This document shows, one piece after another, positions 25,674 through 34,069 of a DNA stretch of 64,000 nucleotides. Numbering within the stretch: the first letter of the stretch is position 1; every line of letters begins with the position of its first letter. The stretch comes from Ensifer sp. LC11 (GTDB lineage Bacteria > Pseudomonadota > Alphaproteobacteria > Rhizobiales > Rhizobiaceae). The DNA lies in assembly GCF_001695835.1 (NCBI RefSeq), contig NZ_MBSO01000029.1:1-64000 (forward strand), read 5' to 3'. The notes below the pieces were generated by a model that saw nothing but the letters and a program-made list of their open reading frames with translations, was not told the DNA's origin and made no database searches. The translations under genes were made by a program, and so were the position numbers.

Positions 25674-26696
25674 TCAGTTCGTCGCGGCGATCTCCGCGTC
25701 GAACCTTTCGAGCAGTCGACTTCGTTCTTCCGGCGAACCGAAGGTGGCGAAGTCGAAGTCAACCATTTTGATCAGCGAGATATCGGGTGCGCCAGGCGGC
25801 AGGCCGGCGCGGGCATTGGACGGTACCTGGTTCTGGCCGGAGGCCGCACCGGTTGCCTGGCCTTCCGGGCTGAGCGCAAAATCGACGAAGCTTCGGGCGG
25901 CTTCCAGGTGGCGTGCGCCCTTGACGATGCTGACGGCGCCGATTTCGTAACCGGTGCCCTCGCAAGGCGCGACAATCACGAGCGGCCAACCTGCCTGCTT
26001 CTGCGTAACCGCGTCATGCATGAAGGAGATGCCGATGAGCGTTTCACCGCGCGCCGCCGCCTTGACCGGCGCCGAACCGGCGGTGGTGTATTGATCGATG
26101 TTGCGGTTGAGGGCGGCCAGGAAACGGAAGGCTTCATCCTCCCCGAAGAGCTGAACCAGGGTCGCAAGCGTGGTGAAGGCGGTGCCGGATGAATTCGGAT
26201 TGCCGCTGCGGATGTGGCCGCGATAGGCACTGTCGGCGAGGTCCTTCCAGCAGGTCGGCGCCGGCAGCTTCAGCTTGGCCAGAAGTTCCGCATTGTAGGC
26301 AAAACCAAGCGCTCCGGCATAGATACCGGCCGATCGGCCCCCGGAAATCGCAAAGAAATTCTGCGCCCACGGCAGCATGTCGCGCTCATGCGCCGGCTGG
26401 TAGCGTTCGAGCAGATTTTCAGAGCCTGCCTGCAGATGGGTGTCGCCGGTGCCACCCCACCAGACATCAACGGTCGGCGCGGCTTTCTCCTCGCGGAGCT
26501 GGGCGAAGATATCGCCGTTGCTCTTGCGGGTGACCGCGATCTCAAGGCCCGACTTTGCCTCGAACGCCGTCTTCATCGCGGTGCACCATGCTTCGTCGAC
26601 ACCGCACAGGACGGTGAGCGACGGCGCTGCCGAGCCCGTTGCGGCGGTGCACAGCCACAGGGCCACGCCCGCACAGATAGCGGTGATGCCTTTCAC
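25674..26696 (-). CDS. ABC substrate-binding protein, AfuA/FbpA-like (copy 2)
   Basis: A 340-residue paralogue of the downstream binding protein, sharing DVWWGGTGDTHLQAGS, NPNSSGTAFTTL, KAAARGET, SFMHDAVTQ and APCEGTGYEIGAVSI. It too lacks the FbpA tyrosine pair. A signal peptide is clear if translation starts at the GTG at 26696, which has GGAGG six bases upstream; ATG codons further up have no ribosome site. It is the first gene of the operon and faces the response regulator gene across 216 bases. The two copies probably share one permease and may differ in ligand or affinity. Confidence 0.88.
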   Translation of the reverse strand: MKGITAICAGVALWLCTAATGSAAPSLTVLCGVDEAWCTAMKTAFEAKSGLEIAVTRKSNGDIFAQLREEKAAPTVDVWWGGTGDTHLQAGSENLLERYQPAHERDMLPWAQNFFAISGGRSAGIYAGALGFAYNAELLAKLKLPAPTCWKDLADSAYRGHIRSGNPNSSGTAFTTLATLVQLFGEDEAFRFLAALNRNIDQYTTAGSAPVKAAARGETLIGISFMHDAVTQKQAGWPLVIVAPCEGTGYEIGAVSIVKGARHLEAARSFVDFALSPEGQATGAASGQNQVPSNARAGLPPGAPDISLIKMVDFDFATFGSPEERSRLLERFDAEIAATN

Positions 26697-26818
26697 GATG
26701 TCCTCCCATTTGGAGCGCATGCGCCCCAATCTCCACACTCAGGATGTCCACATTCCCGGCTGGCCGCAACCCGCAGAATGGTTACCGTTCTTACAGCACG
26801 GCAGGGCCTGGCTGTTTC

Positions 26819-26836
26819 AAGATTACAAAGATTACA
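26819..26836. promoter_or_regulatory. Tandem direct repeat AAGATTACA, candidate response-regulator site
   Basis: AAGATTACA occurs twice back to back (26819-26827 and 26828-26836) in the region between the divergent transporter operon and the two-component genes. OmpR-family regulators usually bind tandem direct repeats with near-helical spacing. The adjacent regulator is the obvious candidate; this is inference. Confidence 0.45.
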
Positions 26837-26912
26837 AATATGACAACGGGCATAACGCGAGCCGCTTTGAACATTGTGACAGCGCCGCCTATGATGGGGC
26901 GGGAGGAATAGC

Positions 26913-27653
26913 ATGCTGAGTGAGAGGATACGGATTCTGATCGTCGAAGACGATCCGGACATGGCGGAGCTTGTCTCCGACCTGGTGGAGGCTGAAGGCT
27001 GGGTCCCGCTGACGGCGCCGTCGGCGGAAGTGGCCGCCGGCGTCCTGGAGCGGGAGACCGTGCATCTCGTGCTCGTCGACCACAATCTGCCGGGCGCGTC
27101 CGGGCGCACCTTCGCGCAGCGGCTTCGCGCAAGGACCAACATCGGCATCGTCATGGTGACCGCCGCTGGCAGCGCTGCCGACCGGGTGCTTGGCCTGGAA
27201 ACCGCGGCAGATGACTATGTCGTCAAGCCGTTCGAGCCGATCGAGCTGACGGCGCGGATCAAGGCCGTTCTCCGCCGGACCTATCCGTCTCTGAAGCCGG
27301 AGCGGGAGGCAGAGCGCGAGCCCGAGCCTGCATCATTGAAGCTGGGCGATTGGTCGATCGACCTTAAGAGCCGTCGTGCCGTCTGCCTTGCCGATCCGGC
27401 AAGGTCGCTCACCAGCGCCGAATTTGCTCTTCTCGAAATCCTCGCCGAGACGCCGAACACGCCTGTCAGCCGCGCCCATATTCTCGACCGTCTGGGCGCC
27501 GAAAGCGACCGCTACATCGACCGTAACGTCGACGTGCTGGTGCTCAGGCTCAGGCGCAAGATCGAGCGCAATCCCGATCTTCCGCGCCATATCAAGACGA
27601 GGCGCGGCAAAGGCTATGTGCTGGACACGGATGATGGCGAGTTCAGGCCGTGA
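26913..27653 (+). CDS. OmpR-family response regulator
   Basis: A 246-residue regulator. The receiver domain has the acidic pair at VEDD, the phosphorylated aspartate at about residue 56 (LVDHNLPG), Thr83 and Lys105 (VVKPFEP). A winged-helix trans_reg_C domain follows at about 145-240, ending HIKTRRGKGYVL. GGAGG precedes the ATG. It overlaps the histidine kinase gene by GTGA and is divergent from the two-binding-protein transporter, its probable target. Confidence 0.93.
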   Translation: MLSERIRILIVEDDPDMAELVSDLVEAEGWVPLTAPSAEVAAGVLERETVHLVLVDHNLPGASGRTFAQRLRARTNIGIVMVTAAGSAADRVLGLETAADDYVVKPFEPIELTARIKAVLRRTYPSLKPEREAEREPEPASLKLGDWSIDLKSRRAVCLADPARSLTSAEFALLEILAETPNTPVSRAHILDRLGAESDRYIDRNVDVLVLRLRRKIERNPDLPRHIKTRRGKGYVLDTDDGEFRP

Positions 27654-29743
27654 TCAATCGTCCTTTTCTCTCCTCGATCGCCTTCCGTCTGCCCTTTGCG
27701 ATCGCCTTCATCTGCGTCCTTGTCTTCGGACTGGCGACGGTTGCTGTCTTCGGCCTGCAGCGGGCGCGCGACGAGATGGCCGCTTACGGTTTGCAGGCCT
27801 TTTCCAGCCTTGCCAAGGCCTCCCTCGTCTCGCGCCAGGTCTCCGATCTTGTGTCCAGTGCGCCCTTCCTGATGAATGCGACATCGCCCTACCGGGTGTC
27901 GAGCGAAAGCCGCTCGGTCGTCGCGCAGGTCGATGCGTTGCTGCGCGCCATGGAGCCGGACAGCGGCAAGGCGGCGGTCAAGGGGTTTGCCAGCGGCCAC
28001 ATCGTGGAACTGCTGGAGGCGATCCGCACCCAGACCATGACGCTTGCCGGCGATGCGGAGTCGGCCCAGCAGCACAAGGCGGAGGCGGCAGCAGCGCTCG
28101 GCGAGATCGCGACCGGTAGCGGTGTCACTGACGCCGACGTCCGCCGCAGTCTCAATGCAATCGTGCAATCGGCATCCAATTCCGACAGCCTGTTCCAGCT
28201 TGGCGAGTTGCGGCGTCGCTACGTTGCCGAAACGACGCCGCGCCTGGAGCACGCCGGACCGGATGTTCGGGTTTCTGTCGCCGAACTGACGCCCTATGAG
28301 CGGGTCTTTCAGGCGCAGACGCACTACCTCTTGGAAATGTTCGCAATCCGCGCCGCAGTGGCACGGCTGCACACGGTTTCGCGTGACCTGTCGCATGCGA
28401 CGGAAACGCAGAGCGAGGCGGTCGCCCGCGGCCTCAACGAAGATCTGGTCTCAACCTCCGATGCGCTGAGCCGCCTGCTCGTCATCGTCGCAGTCGCCTC
28501 GCTGCTCGTGCTTGTCATGGCCATCTTCTCCATCCGCTCGGTCATGCGGGTTTCGCGCGGTATCGTGTCGCTGTCGAACGGAATGAATGCGCTTGCGCAG
28601 GGCCGCCGAGACGTCGACGCGCCGACTTACCAGGGGACCGAGACCGAGCTCGTCCGGCTGCTGGAAGCCTTCAGCGCCTTTCGCGAGAGCGTCGCGCGCG
28701 TGTCGCGGCTCCGGCGCACGGCCGAAGCTGCCGCCCGGACCATCCGCTCGACGTTCCGCAACATGAACGAGGGCATCGCGCTCTTTGACCCGAGGGGCAA
28801 GCCGATCACCATGAACCGGCGCGTCATGGAGCTGGTCGGCTGGCCAGGCTCGGCCCGAAAGCTGCCGCTGCGCGCTTTCGTCGGCCCCATGCCGGAAATT
28901 GATCCGGCCCTGTTGCCCGCCGATGCCGATGCCGGAACGCTCGATGACCGCCTCGTGCTGCGTCATCGATCCGGGATCGGCCGGGTGACGGAGGTCTCGC
29001 TCTCACGCCAGCCAGACCGCGGTATCGTGCTGCTTGCCCGAGATGTGACGGACATCGATCGGCAGGAAGCGGAAGCCGTCAAGGCGCAGCGCCTGGACGG
29101 CATCATGCGCATGACCCATCAGGTGAGCCATGAAGTCGGCAACATGATCGGTATCATTACCGGCAGCCTTGGGCTCCTGGAGCGCGAAACGGGTTTCAAC
29201 GATCGGCAGAAGCGACACATCGCCCGCATTCGCAAAGCGGCCGATCGGGGGCGGTCGCTTGCCAGCAGCATGCTGTCCGTCGGCAGCCAGCACCCGCTCC
29301 AACCGGGGGCGCTGGAGATCGGCGCGGTCCTGCGTGGCATGGCCGATGTGCTGGAAATCGCCGTTGGCGAGAAATGCCGTCTCGTCTTTGAAATCGCCGA
29401 CGGTCTGCCAAACGTGCATCTCGATGCCGCTCTCTTCGAACAGGCGATCCTCAATCTCTGCCTCAATGCCGCCGCTGCGATGCCGCGCGGCGGGGCTATC
29501 CTGATCCGAGCCGCAAGCGGCGAGGCCGGGGTCGTCGTCTGCGTGTCCGACGAGGGGGTGGGCATGTCGCCGGAAGCGGTGGACAAGGCGTTCGAACCCT
29601 ATTTCACCACGCGTGATGAAGAAGGCGGCGCCGGTCTCGGGCTTGCGGTCGTCTACGGCTTCGTTCGGCAAAGCGGCGGCGACGCCCGTATCATTTCCCA
29701 ACCGGGCCTCGGAACAAGCGTGGAGTTGATCTTTCCGAGTTGA
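27650..29743 (+). CDS. Membrane sensor histidine kinase with PAS domain
   Basis: A 697-residue kinase beginning at a GTG that overlaps the regulator stop. A first membrane helix (about 8-32) and a second (about 277-300) enclose a large, mostly helical periplasmic sensor region of about 245 residues. HAMP, PAS-like (NMNEGIALFDPRGKPITMNR) and catalytic domains follow. The phospho-accepting histidine is near residue 494 in VSHEVGNM, and the ATPase domain shows N (NLCLNAAAA), G1 (DEGVGM) and G2 (GAGLGLAVV) boxes. The signal is unknown; the adjacent periplasmic binding proteins might contribute to sensing. Confidence 0.92.
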   Translation: MINRPFLSSIAFRLPFAIAFICVLVFGLATVAVFGLQRARDEMAAYGLQAFSSLAKASLVSRQVSDLVSSAPFLMNATSPYRVSSESRSVVAQVDALLRAMEPDSGKAAVKGFASGHIVELLEAIRTQTMTLAGDAESAQQHKAEAAAALGEIATGSGVTDADVRRSLNAIVQSASNSDSLFQLGELRRRYVAETTPRLEHAGPDVRVSVAELTPYERVFQAQTHYLLEMFAIRAAVARLHTVSRDLSHATETQSEAVARGLNEDLVSTSDALSRLLVIVAVASLLVLVMAIFSIRSVMRVSRGIVSLSNGMNALAQGRRDVDAPTYQGTETELVRLLEAFSAFRESVARVSRLRRTAEAAARTIRSTFRNMNEGIALFDPRGKPITMNRRVMELVGWPGSARKLPLRAFVGPMPEIDPALLPADADAGTLDDRLVLRHRSGIGRVTEVSLSRQPDRGIVLLARDVTDIDRQEAEAVKAQRLDGIMRMTHQVSHEVGNMIGIITGSLGLLERETGFNDRQKRHIARIRKAADRGRSLASSMLSVGSQHPLQPGALEIGAVLRGMADVLEIAVGEKCRLVFEIADGLPNVHLDAALFEQAILNLCLNAAAAMPRGGAILIRAASGEAGVVVCVSDEGVGMSPEAVDKAFEPYFTTRDEEGGAGLGLAVVYGFVRQSGGDARIISQPGLGTSVELIFPS

Positions 29744-29766
29744 GGCGGGCGCCGATTGACGGTGAC

Positions 29767-30564
29767 CTACGGACTGCCCCGGCGCGCGCACCGCAGAACG
29801 GCAGCATCGATGCGTTCGCCATTGTCGGAAAAGACCGACCACAACCACGCCATCAGCCAGAGCATCAACAGCCAGGCGAGCACGACGTCTGACAGGAAGT
29901 GCGCGCCGAAGACGATCCGGTTGAGCGAAAAGGCGAGGATCAGGGGGATGAGCGCCACGATCGCCGCACGGCGCCACTGAGCGGGCAGAAGCAGTGCGAG
30001 CGCCACGAGCGCGATCGCGGTCGCGGATTCGCCGGAGGCGAAGGAACAACTGCGGTTGCAGGCGCCCGAGACTTGCCAAGCGGGCGTGAACGGCAGAATT
30101 CCGCCGAACTCCAAGATCTCATAGGGCCGCGCCCGGCCGATCAGTCGCTTCAGCGCCTGGATGAGCAATCCCGGTCCGAGTGCATAGAAAGTGAGGAAAA
30201 ACAGCGCCTTGTGCGGGCGCAGCAGCCGCGGTCCCGGCGCGATCATTTGCGCGACGAGCAGCGCCAGAACGCAAGGCAGAATGAAAACCGGCAGCATGCG
30301 GTTGAAGTCGCGTAGCGCCCTCAGCATCGGCTCTCGGGAAAGCGGAAAATCGCCGCCTGACGAGGCGGCCCAGCGCGAGACGGCAAGGTCGATGCCGGGG
30401 AAGGCCATGAAGATGAAAGCCGCGGAAATGGTCAGAGCACCGGCAGCGGTGACCGGCTGATGCTGAGCCCGGGCCCGTGCTTGTCCTGCCCATCGGCGTG
30501 GGCTGGCACGCCACCATCGGATGTTGCCTGAAGATGGTGCTGTGGAATGGAAGAGGCTGGACAT
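29767..30564 (-). CDS. PAP2-family membrane phosphatase
   Basis: A 265-residue protein with five or six membrane helices. The three phosphatase motifs are present: KRLIGRARP (Lys139-Pro147), SFASGES (174-180) and NRIVFGAHFLSDV (Arg216, His222, Asp226). Motif 2 has Glu179 where the common PSGH form has histidine; I recall SGE variants in part of this family. Such enzymes act on lipid phosphates in the membrane (phosphatidic acid, undecaprenyl pyrophosphate or lipid A). It is convergent with the histidine kinase and divergent from the second two-component system. Confidence 0.88.
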   Translation of the reverse strand: MSSLFHSTAPSSGNIRWWRASPRRWAGQARARAQHQPVTAAGALTISAAFIFMAFPGIDLAVSRWAASSGGDFPLSREPMLRALRDFNRMLPVFILPCVLALLVAQMIAPGPRLLRPHKALFFLTFYALGPGLLIQALKRLIGRARPYEILEFGGILPFTPAWQVSGACNRSCSFASGESATAIALVALALLLPAQWRRAAIVALIPLILAFSLNRIVFGAHFLSDVVLAWLLMLWLMAWLWSVFSDNGERIDAAVLRCARRGSP

Positions 30565-30913
30565 GCCGGTCGCTCGCAGGTTGTCGAAGTGTGCGGGCCG
30601 GACACTTGCCTTGCTCTGTCAAGGCCGAATGGAGGGACAAGGGGCGCTTGATGCGCAAAAGAGGATGACCACATGCCGTTTGGTGCGTGCAGACGAAACG
30701 CCGCCGGGTCTGGCTCTTTAAATGGCCACCGAGCGCCTCACGTATCGATTGGCCCGGCGGACGGCGCCATTTGTCAAGAAACAGCGGAGATTTGTCGGGG
30801 GCTCTATCCGGAGGGCGGGTGGGGGCGCGCTGGCGCTGCTGGGATCAATTGCAAGCCTGATTTTTTCGTCCCATAAGCTGCGGATCACAACATCGGACCA
30901 GGGAGTTTGTTTT
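30565..30913. other. 349-base divergent intergenic region
   Basis: It separates the PAP2 gene (leftward) from the AdeR-like regulator (rightward) and should contain both promoters. An open frame in it continues into the regulator but lacks a ribosome site; the regulator's own site (GGGAG at 30901) and ATG at 30914 are clear. No repeat or RNA structure stood out. Confidence 0.5.
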
Positions 30914-31609
30914 ATGGTCGATAAGGGTCTCATCCTTCTGGCGGAGGACGAGCCGGAAATTGCGCAGATCCTCGATGCCTATCTCGTGCGCGACGGCTTC
31001 AGGACGGTCAGAGCCGCCGATGGCGAAACGGCGCTGACGCATCACGCCGTGCTGTCGCCCGATCTCGTTCTGCTCGACGTCCGCATGCCGAAGCTCGATG
31101 GCTTCGAAGTGCTGGCGCGCCTTCGGCGCGAGGGCAACACGCCGGTCATCATGGTCACGGCGCTGGCGGAGGACCTCGACCGCTTGACCGGGCTGCGGCT
31201 CGGTGCCGACGACTACGTGATCAAGCCGTTCAATCCGCAGGAGGTGGTGGCGCGCGTCAACGCCGTGCTCCGCCGTACCCGCAACGGCGCTGGCGCGACC
31301 GTGCTTCGCTTCGAGAATGTCGAGGTCGATCTCGACGCCCATGTCGCCTTTGTCGAAAAATCCGGCAAGAGGCAATCGGTGCCGCTGACACTCAGCGAGT
31401 TCCGCATTCTGGCGCATATGATCCGCCGCCCGACGCATGCCTTCGATCGCGCCGATATCCTCGATGCCTGCCTGCCGGACAGCGATGCGCTCGCCCGCAC
31501 CGTCGACACCCACATCGCCAATCTCAGGCGCAAGCTGGAGGATCTCGGTGCCTGTGGTTTCTTCAGTGCGGTGCGTGGGGTCGGTTATCGTTTCGTGGAG
31601 CCGAGATGA
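30914..31609 (+). CDS. OmpR-family response regulator, AdeR/BaeR-like
   Basis: A 231-residue regulator. The receiver shows AEDE, the phosphorylated Asp55 (LLDVRMPKLDG), Thr82 and Lys104 (YVIKPFNPQEVVARV, much like AdeR/BaeR). The DNA-binding domain ends GVGYRFVEPR. The start at 30914 has GGGAG upstream. It overlaps the kinase gene by ATGA. AdeRS and BaeRS respond to envelope stress and control efflux pumps in other bacteria; no pump gene is next to it here. Confidence 0.92.
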   Translation: MVDKGLILLAEDEPEIAQILDAYLVRDGFRTVRAADGETALTHHAVLSPDLVLLDVRMPKLDGFEVLARLRREGNTPVIMVTALAEDLDRLTGLRLGADDYVIKPFNPQEVVARVNAVLRRTRNGAGATVLRFENVEVDLDAHVAFVEKSGKRQSVPLTLSEFRILAHMIRRPTHAFDRADILDACLPDSDALARTVDTHIANLRRKLEDLGACGFFSAVRGVGYRFVEPR

Positions 31610-32778
31610 AAATCAGCCTCTCGCGCCTGCCACTTGGCATTCTCACCGCGCTCGTGACGATCGTCCTGCTGATCATCAGCGTGTTCATCATCTATGCCGG
31701 CGTCGACTACATGGAGCCACGGCTGGAAGCGAAGATGCTTCAGCGGATGCCGCCGGAAGCGGCCCAGGCCTATACCGATTTCAATGCGGGTAAGCTGCCG
31801 AGCCAGGAATCGCTGCAGAAACTGCTCTCGACCATGCCGGAACTCGAGGAGTGGGCAAACTGGGAGGTGGACAAGATCATCCTCGGTTTCGGAATGACGG
31901 CGGTCACCTTCTGCGGGCTCGTCGGTTACTGGCTGGCCCGCAAGATCAGCCGGCCGCTCGAGGTGCTGGCCCAGGCGACGCAGGACCTCAGGGCGGGTGA
32001 CTTCGCGGTGCGCGTCGGATCGATCCGCAAGGGTGCCAAGGAGGTGGCAACGCTCGTGAAGACCTTCGATGAGTTGGCGGCCGAGCTCGAGAATATGGAG
32101 AACCGGCTGCGTTTCAATACGATGGCGGTGGCGCACGAACTTCGCACGCCGCTGACGATCCTTCAGGGCAACCTTCAGGGCATGGCCGACGGCGTCTTCC
32201 CTCTCGAGCAGGAGAGGGTCCGGCAACTGCTGCTACAGGTGGAGGGGCTTTCCGCCCTGGTGGAGGATCTGCGCACCCTGTCGCTTGCCGCAGGCCAGAA
32301 ACTGGTGACGCAGCGCCAGAGCGTCGATCTCGCCGCGGAGGCAGCCCAGGTTCTTGGGGCGTCGCGCACGCTGCTCGGGTCGGTGGGCATGTCCGTGGAG
32401 CTGTCGCTTCAGCCGGCCCAAGTCTCCGGCGACTCGCAGCGCCTGCGTCAGGCACTCCTGGCGCTGATCGAGAATGCCACACGCTACGCCGCGGATGGTG
32501 GTGTCCTGCGATGCGAGACGGGAAGGCGTGGTGCCGACGAGGCCTTCATCCGGCTGCTGGACCGCGGTCCGGGGCTGCCGGACGACGTTTCGACCCATTC
32601 GATCGACCTTTTCTGGCGCGGCGACGCCTCGCGATCACGGGCAACCGGCGGCACCGGCCTTGGCCTCTCCGTCGTTCAGGCGATCGCCAAAGCGCATGGC
32701 GGGCGGCTGGAATTCGCCTCGCGTGCCGGTGGCGGCGCAGTGATCACCATCGTCCTGCCGCGCGACAGCGCGGTCTGA
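31606..32778 (+). CDS. Sensor histidine kinase, AdeS/BaeS-like
   Basis: A 390-residue kinase with membrane helices at about 8-30 and 91-110 around a short periplasmic loop of about 60 residues. A HAMP domain follows (RKISRPLEVLAQATQDLRAG). The phospho-accepting histidine is His177 in VAHELRTPLTIL, and the ATPase domain has ALIENATRYA, DRGPGLP and TGLGLSVVQ. The small sensor loop suggests sensing of membrane or periplasmic stress rather than a large ligand. It pairs with the overlapping regulator. Confidence 0.92.
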   Translation: MKISLSRLPLGILTALVTIVLLIISVFIIYAGVDYMEPRLEAKMLQRMPPEAAQAYTDFNAGKLPSQESLQKLLSTMPELEEWANWEVDKIILGFGMTAVTFCGLVGYWLARKISRPLEVLAQATQDLRAGDFAVRVGSIRKGAKEVATLVKTFDELAAELENMENRLRFNTMAVAHELRTPLTILQGNLQGMADGVFPLEQERVRQLLLQVEGLSALVEDLRTLSLAAGQKLVTQRQSVDLAAEAAQVLGASRTLLGSVGMSVELSLQPAQVSGDSQRLRQALLALIENATRYAADGGVLRCETGRRGADEAFIRLLDRGPGLPDDVSTHSIDLFWRGDASRSRATGGTGLGLSVVQAIAKAHGGRLEFASRAGGGAVITIVLPRDSAV

Positions 32779-33013
32779 ACCCTCGGCCCGACGATCGCGG
32801 GCCGCATCACCAGTCGCTGAAGCGGGCTATAGGGCCCGGCGCCTTGTGAGATGCGCAATGGCTGCCGCAACACTTTGAACGCCGACCAGCAACCTGAGAT
32901 AGGCGACGGTTCAGGGATGTCCGCTTTCGGGCCTATCCGACAGCTGGTCGCGTCCTGCCAGCGCAGGCGCTCAATTGTCGACGGCTTCTCCGCAATTCCT
33001 TGACAGTAACCGG

Positions 33014-33054
33014 GCAAACCCAGGCTGCCGGATATCCCGGCCGGCAGAGTTTGC
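33014..33054 (+). promoter_or_regulatory. Two-part hairpin just upstream of the VirK/YbjX-like gene
   Basis: Outer arms GCAAAC (33014-33019) and GTTTGC (33049-33054) enclose inner arms CTGCCGG (33025-33031) and CCGGCAG (33041-33047). It ends four bases before the AAGGA ribosome site and 16 before the start codon at 33071. It could stop read-through from the kinase gene or affect translation of the next gene. Confidence 0.45.
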
Positions 33055-33070
33055 TCTCAAGGATTGCACA

Positions 33071-34069
33071 ATGTCCCTGGAATTCAGGCAGGAATACAGC
33101 GCGGATCTGCGGTTGCCCGCTCAAGGCGGCAAGACGTTCGGCGGGGAGCCACCCGCGTCTCCGCGACGGTCGGCCCCTGGACCGTTTGCCAGCGAGCGGT
33201 CGCCGGCCAAGGCATCGATCCTGGGTCATGTTCTGAAGCTCGGTCTCAGGGTGAGCCTGAAACGCGCCGTCGTCTTTTCGATGCGGTTTGCGCGCCACCC
33301 CTTGCTCACGGTGCGCTGGATCACGTTCCTCAGTGAATTCGGCGAACAATACCGATTGGGTCTGCCGCATGATGATCTCGTGCGCAAATCGATCCCGACC
33401 TTCTTCCTGCACGGCGCATCCTCCGGGGCGCGGCTCGACCTGCTGCGCGATCATTTCGACGTTGCAAGCGAAGTGCTTTCGCGCCGCTCTTTGATGGCGC
33501 TCTGGCGCGGAAGCACCCTGGAGATGGGAACAGTTTCCGGTCGCAGCGAAAACTACCGCATCCAGTTGCAGCTGGCCGACCATTGTGGCGCGCGCCACGA
33601 AGGGGCGTTCGCGATCCGGCTTCGCCGCCAGAGCGACGACTTTGCGCTGTGCACGGTCGGCTTCGTTTTCGTGCGCTGCGGCGACGAGGCTTACAGTCTT
33701 GCGATCGGCGGCATGCAGGGGCCGAAAGGCGAGGATGCCAAACGGTCGCTGATCACGGCCACGCGCGACCTTGGGGGCCTGCGCCCGAAGGATGCGGCAT
33801 TGCTCGTCCTTCAGGGGCTGGTGTCCGAAGGGCACGCCGCCTGCCTCTACGCGGTTTCGAACGAGAACCATGTCATCAACCGTCGCCGGCTCAAGCGACG
33901 GAAGATGATGCTGGCCGACCTCGATGCCTATTGGTTTGACCGAGGCGGCGAGCCGGCCGGGCCTTTCGGCTTCAGCCTTCCGCTGACCGACGGTAGGGGT
34001 GTTCCTGAGGGCAATCGCCGCGAGCAAAGCAAGCGGGCTTTTCGCGATGTCGGCGCCTGGTTCTACTGA
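33071..34069 (+). CDS. VirK/YbjX (DUF535) family protein
   Basis: A 332-residue DUF535 protein. Family marks include LSRRSLMALWRG-type motif near the middle, SLAIGGMQGPKGEDAK and AVSNENHVINRRR near the C terminus. VirK and YbjX of enteric bacteria are PhoP-regulated and linked to resistance to antimicrobial peptides and to virulence, but their biochemical role is not settled. The ATG at 33071 follows AAGGA. It lies after the AdeRS-like pair, which fits an envelope-defence role (inference). Confidence 0.82.
   Translation: MSLEFRQEYSADLRLPAQGGKTFGGEPPASPRRSAPGPFASERSPAKASILGHVLKLGLRVSLKRAVVFSMRFARHPLLTVRWITFLSEFGEQYRLGLPHDDLVRKSIPTFFLHGASSGARLDLLRDHFDVASEVLSRRSLMALWRGSTLEMGTVSGRSENYRIQLQLADHCGARHEGAFAIRLRRQSDDFALCTVGFVFVRCGDEAYSLAIGGMQGPKGEDAKRSLITATRDLGGLRPKDAALLVLQGLVSEGHAACLYAVSNENHVINRRRLKRRKMMLADLDAYWFDRGGEPAGPFGFSLPLTDGRGVPEGNRREQSKRAFRDVGAWFY

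Noticed and set aside
21026-26696. Ferric iron transport as the role of the Fbp-like importer
   Set aside because: Both binding proteins lack the adjacent tyrosines that hold iron in FbpA, and a phosphatase gene shares the operon. Iron is not excluded but is not supported.
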